Below, in pieces: positions 59,942 through 64,000 of a stretch of 64,000 nt of DNA. Each line of letters opens with the position of its first letter. Position 1 is the stretch's first letter. The stretch comes from Streptomyces caeruleatus (GTDB taxonomy: Bacteria; Actinomycetota; Actinomycetes; Streptomycetales; Streptomycetaceae). Below the pieces are notes generated by a model that saw nothing but the letters and a program-made list of their open reading frames with translations, made no database searches and was not told where the DNA came from. Made by a program: the position numbers and the translations under genes. Location of the stretch: positions 1 to 64,000 of the forward strand of contig NZ_KQ948933.1 in the NCBI RefSeq assembly GCF_001514235.1, read 5' to 3'.

Positions 59942-61438
59942 ATGGCGTCCAGCCTGACGAAGGACTCGGCAGCCCCGGGCACCCCCGGCATCGAGAAGAC
60001 CTTCTTCGGCCACCCCCGCGGACTGGCCACCCTCTTCATGACCGAGATGTGGGAGCGTTTCTCCTACTACGGCATGAGGGCTCTGCTCCCGCTGTACCTG
60101 GTCGCTCCGGGCGGCCTGCACCTGAACGCGGCGACGGCGACCGCGATCTACTCGGTGTACGTCTCGCTCGTCTACCTGCTCACCCTGCCGGGCGGCTGGT
60201 TCGCGGACCGGGTTCTCGGCCCGCGCAAGACGGTGGCCGTGGCCGGTGCGGTCATCATGCTCGGCCATCTGACCCTGGCCCTGCCCTGGTCCGGCAGCTT
60301 CTTCGCCGGTCTCGGCCTGGTCGCGATCGGTTCCGGTCTGCTGAAGGCCAACATCTCGACGATGGTCGGCCACCTCTACAACGGCCCGCAGGACCCGCGC
60401 CGCGACGGTGGCTTCACGATCTTCTACATCGGCATCAACCTCGGCGCCTTCGCCGCCCCGCTGGTCATCGGCACCATCGGCGAGAACGTCAGCTGGCACC
60501 TGGGCTTCGCGCTCGCCGCGCTGGGCATGGCGCTGGGTCTGGCCCAGTTCCTGCTCGGCAGCCGTCATCTGAGCTCGCGTTCGGACGTCGTCCCGACCCC
60601 GCTGACCGCCGAGCAGAAGGCGGCGACGCTGCGCAAGGCGGGCTTCTGGGCGGCCGTGGCGATCGTGTTCTACGCCATCGTCGGCTTCTCCGGCGTCTAC
60701 ACGCTGAACTGGCTGCTGGTCCCGATCACCATCGCCGGCCTGGTCATCCCCGTCATGGTCATCGGCCGTATGAAGCGGGACAAGGAGCTGGACCGCGGCG
60801 AGCAGTCGAAGCTGACGGCGTACATCTGGTTCTTCGTCGCCGCCGCCGTGTTCTGGATGATCTACGACCAGGGCGGCTCGACGGTGTCGCTGTTCGCCGA
60901 GTCCTCCGCGGACAACTCCGTCTTCGGCTGGGAGTTCCCGGTCTCCTGGTACCAGTCGGTCAACCCGGTCATGATCATGGCACTGGCGCCGGTCTTCGCC
61001 TGGGCGTGGCTGGCGCTGGCCCGGCGCGGCAAGGAGCCGAGCACCGCGACGAAGTTCGCGATGGGCCTGCTCCTGGTCGGCGCGTCCTTCTTCCTCTTCC
61101 TGGCCCCGCTGTCGATCGCCGAGGGCGGTCACAAGGCGGCCGCGCTGTGGCTGGCGGGCGTCTACTTCGTCCAGACCGTCGGTGAGCTGATGGTGTCCCC
61201 GGTCGGCCTCTCGGTCACCACGAAGATGGCCCCCGCCAAGTACGCCTCCCAGATGATGGGTGTCTGGTTCCTGGCCGTCACCGCGGGTGACGCCACCACC
61301 GGTCTGCTCTCCATCGCCGGTGTCGACCTGAACAAGACGGGCATCGTCGCCTTGCAGGCCGTGCTCGCCGTGGTCGCCGGTTTCGCGGTGTGGATGTACC
61401 GCAAGAAGGTCAAGGAGCTCATGGGCAGCGTCAACTGA
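59942..61438 (+). CDS. POT family proton-coupled peptide transporter
   Basis: Imports di- and tripeptides with protons. The 498-residue protein has about fourteen membrane segments, the ExxERF motif (EMWERFSYYGM) in TM1, GGWFADRVLGPRKT between TM2 and TM3, and FTIFYIGINLGAFAAPL. Start ATG 59942 follows AAGGA. A long leader with hairpins precedes it. It ends 22 bp before a strong terminator. Confidence 0.95.
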   Translation: MASSLTKDSAAPGTPGIEKTFFGHPRGLATLFMTEMWERFSYYGMRALLPLYLVAPGGLHLNAATATAIYSVYVSLVYLLTLPGGWFADRVLGPRKTVAVAGAVIMLGHLTLALPWSGSFFAGLGLVAIGSGLLKANISTMVGHLYNGPQDPRRDGGFTIFYIGINLGAFAAPLVIGTIGENVSWHLGFALAALGMALGLAQFLLGSRHLSSRSDVVPTPLTAEQKAATLRKAGFWAAVAIVFYAIVGFSGVYTLNWLLVPITIAGLVIPVMVIGRMKRDKELDRGEQSKLTAYIWFFVAAAVFWMIYDQGGSTVSLFAESSADNSVFGWEFPVSWYQSVNPVMIMALAPVFAWAWLALARRGKEPSTATKFAMGLLLVGASFFLFLAPLSIAEGGHKAAALWLAGVYFVQTVGELMVSPVGLSVTTKMAPAKYASQMMGVWFLAVTAGDATTGLLSIAGVDLNKTGIVALQAVLAVVAGFAVWMYRKKVKELMGSVN

Positions 61439-61459
61439 CGTCCGCTCAACGGGCTTGTA

Positions 61460-61497
61460 CGGAGGGCCACCGCGTCACGGCGCGCGGTGGCCCTCCG
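61460..61497. terminator. bidirectional terminator
   Basis: CGGAGGGCCACCGCG (61460-61474) pairs with CGCGGTGGCCCTCCG (61483-61497), between convergent genes. Confidence 0.8.
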
Positions 61498-61515
61498 GCG
61501 TTGTGGGGCCGCAGG

Positions 61516-62907
61516 TCAGCGCAGTCCCCGCCTGGGCATGAACGTGAACACCGCGCCGCCCAGCAGCAGTGCCGTTCCCGCCACCAGGCCCAGGGCCTTC
61601 AGGGAGCCCTGGTCCTCCGCTCCCGTGGCCGCCAGGCCGCCGTCGGTCGACGAACCGCCCGCGGAGCCGCCCGCCGAACCGCCGGTCGAACCGCCGGTCG
61701 AGCCGCCGCCGGACGCGCCGCTCGCCTGCTCGGTCGTGTCCAGGGTCAGGGAGACCTCCGACTTGGCCGGGGTGCAGGTCGTCGTCGTGCCCAGGGCCTC
61801 GATCGTGAGGACGCCCGGGGAGAGCGTGGACTCGCCGCTCGCGCCCGGCTTGTAGGTGCCCGTGAGGTCGGGGATCTCGATCGGGTCGCCCGACTTGATG
61901 GGCTCGGAGTTGGTCGGGCCCTCGACGTGGACGGTGCCCTTGTCGGCGCCGCCCAGGGCGACCTCCATCGACGGCTTGACGGAGTCCTTGGGGATGTCGG
62001 CGGGGCTGTCCATCACCGACTTCTTGAACTGGACCGTCAGGTCGAAGCTCCCGCCGTTCCGCTTGGCGTCGATCTGGACCGGCGAGGTCGCCTCCTTGTC
62101 GCCGATCGGCGTCTTGCACTCGTAGGGGACCTGGACCTCCTTGCCTGTGAAGTCGGTCTGCCCGCCGTCCCCGCCTCCGGTGCTCGTCCCGCCGTCGTCC
62201 CCGCCCGTCTCGGTCTCACTCGGCGTGGGGGTCGGGCTCGACGACCCCGTCGGCAGATCGGTCGGCAGGCCCGTCGGCAGCGTCGGAACGACCGTCGGCT
62301 GACCTCCCGTGGTGCCGCCCGAACCCCCGCTCCCGTCCGTCACCTTGATCGTGGCCGCCGGCTTCACCGTCTCCTTCGGCGCGCACTTGGTGTCGGTGGA
62401 GATCGGCTTGTTGACGTTGATGTTGTACGCGTCCGGGGTCAGCGACACCTCGCCCGGTGCCGTCAGTTTGAGCTTGCCCTTCATGTCGGACAGCTTCATG
62501 TCGGTGTTCTTCGGGATGGGCGGGTTCTCCCGTGGACCCTGCATGGCGACGGCGGCCGTCTGCGCGCCGGCCGCCTTCAGGGTTCCCGTCGGCTGGACGG
62601 TGTTGGCCGCCAGGTCGAGGATGTTCGGGTTCTTGGACGCCGCCTGCACGAACTTCCAGACGATCTCCACCTCGTCGCCGACCTTCGCCTCGGCGGGCGC
62701 GGTGATCTCCACCTTGGTGGTGCCCTGGACCGGCGGCAGCCCGGAGATCGCGGGCGGGATGCACTCGGTCGCGTACGCCACCTCGGCCGCCTGCGCGGGC
62801 GCCGCGGCCACGCCGAGCAGCACGCCCGCGCCGCCGAGCATCAGGGCGGCGCCCGCCGCGGTCGCTCTCCGAGGACGTACCGGTGTGACTCTCCTTGGCT
62901 TGCTCAC
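61516..62907 (-). CDS. surface protein with LAATG sorting signal
   Basis: A 463-residue exported protein. Signal peptide (about 15-42, ALMLGGAGVLLGVAAAPAQAA), two related beta-rich halves (about 45-190 and 230-385), a Thr/Pro/Ser/Gly-rich linker between them, and a C-terminal GGLAATGAEDQ followed by a membrane helix and the basic RRGLR tail. LAxTG is the target of class E sortases in Streptomyces, so it is probably wall-anchored. Start GTG 62907 follows GGAAGGGA and overlaps the upstream stop (GTGA). Confidence 0.85.
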   Translation of the reverse strand: MSKPRRVTPVRPRRATAAGAALMLGGAGVLLGVAAAPAQAAEVAYATECIPPAISGLPPVQGTTKVEITAPAEAKVGDEVEIVWKFVQAASKNPNILDLAANTVQPTGTLKAAGAQTAAVAMQGPRENPPIPKNTDMKLSDMKGKLKLTAPGEVSLTPDAYNINVNKPISTDTKCAPKETVKPAATIKVTDGSGGSGGTTGGQPTVVPTLPTGLPTDLPTGSSSPTPTPSETETGGDDGGTSTGGGDGGQTDFTGKEVQVPYECKTPIGDKEATSPVQIDAKRNGGSFDLTVQFKKSVMDSPADIPKDSVKPSMEVALGGADKGTVHVEGPTNSEPIKSGDPIEIPDLTGTYKPGASGESTLSPGVLTIEALGTTTTCTPAKSEVSLTLDTTEQASGASGGGSTGGSTGGSAGGSAGGSSTDGGLAATGAEDQGSLKALGLVAGTALLLGGAVFTFMPRRGLR

Positions 62908-63992
62908 GGGGGTCCCTTCCTGGTGGGGGTCGTAGGACTCGGCGAACTGTCGTCGTACGGTGCGGAGAGCCGACCGGTGGTGCCCGGGTCGTTGTCCGGG
63001 GTGAACCACGGCAGGGTCGAGGGAGGGGAGGCGAGGGCGTGTCTCGCCTGCGTGCGGGGCTTCAACCCCGGTATGCGCAGGGCCGGTCCGGGAAGGCGGA
63101 GTCCGCGGCGCCGGGTGGTCTGCCGTGGGCGTACGCGGTCCACGACCGCCATTCCGACGCGGAACACGGCCGCCGGGACGACCAGACAGACCAGGATCCA
63201 GAAGAGCGTCACGCCCCAGGGCCGGCCCACGCCCCAGCGCTGTTCGGCCATCACCTTGCCGCCGTACTTCAGCGAGACGGTGTAGTCGCCGTGCGCCCCG
63301 GCCGCGAGCTCCAGCGGCAGTTCGATCCGTGCCTTCCGGCCCGGCTGGACCGTGCCGCGCCACTGCTGTTCCTCCCACTGCGGCGCGAACACGCCGTGGG
63401 AGGTGCCGACCTGGAAGACCGGGTCCCGCACGGGTGAGGTGCCGACGTTGCCGACCGTGAACGCCAGCGTGCGTGCCGGCGGGGCGCCGAACCAGGTGAG
63501 CAGTCCACCGGAGCCGTCCAGCCGGGTGTCCGTGAGGACCGACAGGCGCCCGCCGGCCGGCTCCGCGGGCAGCGGCTCGACCGCGTGCCCGGCCACCTGG
63601 AAGATCGCGTCGGCCTCGGCCTTCGCCCCGGTCACCGTCGCCACGTGCACCACGCACGGGCACGGCACGGGCGGCTCGGCCACCGGCAGCTTCCGGCTGA
63701 AACGGCCCTCGGCGTCCGTCGTCACGGCCCTGCCGTCCGCGTTGGCACAGGAGTTGGTGCCACCGGTCACACCGGTCGACGGCACGGACCGGCCGCAGAT
63801 CAGGATCATCAGCAGCGCCCGCGCCCGCCAGCCGCTCCCGGTCACGGTGACCGAACCGCCCGTCCCCGCCTGGGACTTGGAGAGCTTCACGCCGGGCGCG
63901 CCCTCCGCGGCCGCCGCGCTCCCGGCGCCCTGCGTCGGCAACAGCAGCGCCAGCACGGCCACCAGCGCCGCCACCGACGCCGGAACCCGCAC
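62904..63992 (-). CDS. exported membrane-anchored protein, partner of the LAATG protein
   Basis: A 362-residue protein. N-terminal signal segment (ASVAALVAVLALLLPTQGAG), an Ig-like beta region (GGSVTVTGSGWRARA; SCANADGR), further beta segments, one membrane segment near residue 270 (GVTLFWILVCLVVPAAVFRVG), and a cytoplasmic Arg/Pro-rich tail. It overlaps the sorting-signal gene by 4 bp, so the two are made together. The start GTG 63992 is 8 bp from the window edge, so the true start could lie outside. Confidence 0.75.
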   Translation of the reverse strand: MRVPASVAALVAVLALLLPTQGAGSAAAAEGAPGVKLSKSQAGTGGSVTVTGSGWRARALLMILICGRSVPSTGVTGGTNSCANADGRAVTTDAEGRFSRKLPVAEPPVPCPCVVHVATVTGAKAEADAIFQVAGHAVEPLPAEPAGGRLSVLTDTRLDGSGGLLTWFGAPPARTLAFTVGNVGTSPVRDPVFQVGTSHGVFAPQWEEQQWRGTVQPGRKARIELPLELAAGAHGDYTVSLKYGGKVMAEQRWGVGRPWGVTLFWILVCLVVPAAVFRVGMAVVDRVRPRQTTRRRGLRLPGPALRIPGLKPRTQARHALASPPSTLPWFTPDNDPGTTGRLSAPYDDSSPSPTTPTRKGPP

Positions 63993-64000
63993 CCCGCCGC

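Overview
The window is Streptomyces chromosome. It is very GC-rich with strong third-position GC bias, uses many GTG and some TTG starts, and carries a WhiB protein that I recognise as the S. coelicolor type (87 residues). The gene order ahcY ... manA, SIS protein, manB, DUF3499, metallopeptidase, whiB, fbiA-fbiB, mannose-1-phosphate guanylyltransferase, LCP, TIGR03089 protein, acyl-CoA dehydrogenase, purE-purK, GtrA matches, from memory, the Mycobacterium tuberculosis Rv3248c-Rv3277 block, so most of the window is an old actinobacterial core segment. I saw no tRNA, rRNA or CRISPR array.

Layout. 1-6.8 kb: hypothetical gene, S-adenosylhomocysteine hydrolase, a fructose-type PTS permease, an unusual signal peptidase and a cation efflux protein. 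6.9-13.2 kb: mannose-6-phosphate isomerase, SIS protein, Trm112-like protein, phosphomannomutase and a lactate permease with twin operator palindromes. 13.4-20.4 kb: DUF3499, a degenerate metallopeptidase, a DUF5719/giant glycosyltransferase pair and whiB. 20.8-25.2 kb: a newly noticed cysteine-rich leader peptide, cysteine dioxygenase, the F420 genes fbiA-fbiB and a DNA glycosylase. 25.6-39.7 kb: envelope assembly region with a nucleotidyltransferase, a peptidoglycan-recognition amidase, five LCP (LytR-CpsA-Psr) ligases, a glycosyltransferase and a copper-storage-like protein.

41.05-47.57 kb is a 6.5-kb integrative element. It sits in the 3' end of the acyl-CoA dehydrogenase gene, at the codons for the catalytic glutamate motif. 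The element supplies a replacement gene end that encodes the same peptide; the displaced original end remains at 41014-41075. It carries a tyrosine integrase, an excisionase-like protein, a divergent DNA-binding protein with a palindromic operator, and Scr1/DUF6879/DUF397/DUF7848-type regulatory proteins, but no recognisable replication or transfer gene.

47.5-64 kb returns to core genes: acyl-CoA dehydrogenase, nucleotide-sugar dehydrogenase, a CGNR regulator with two VOC proteins and a shared repeat-rich intergenic region, one active-looking and one apparently dead M19 dipeptidase, purE-purK, GtrA, a two-component system, a POT peptide transporter, and a sortase-substrate-like surface protein with a membrane partner. 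A dispersed family of GC-rich hairpin repeats fills at least four long intergenic gaps (9.9, 25.2, 29.5 and 56.8 kb).

Functional themes are GDP-mannose supply and polymer attachment at the envelope, sulfur/methyl-cycle enzymes (AhcY, cysteine dioxygenase), F420 synthesis and sporulation control.
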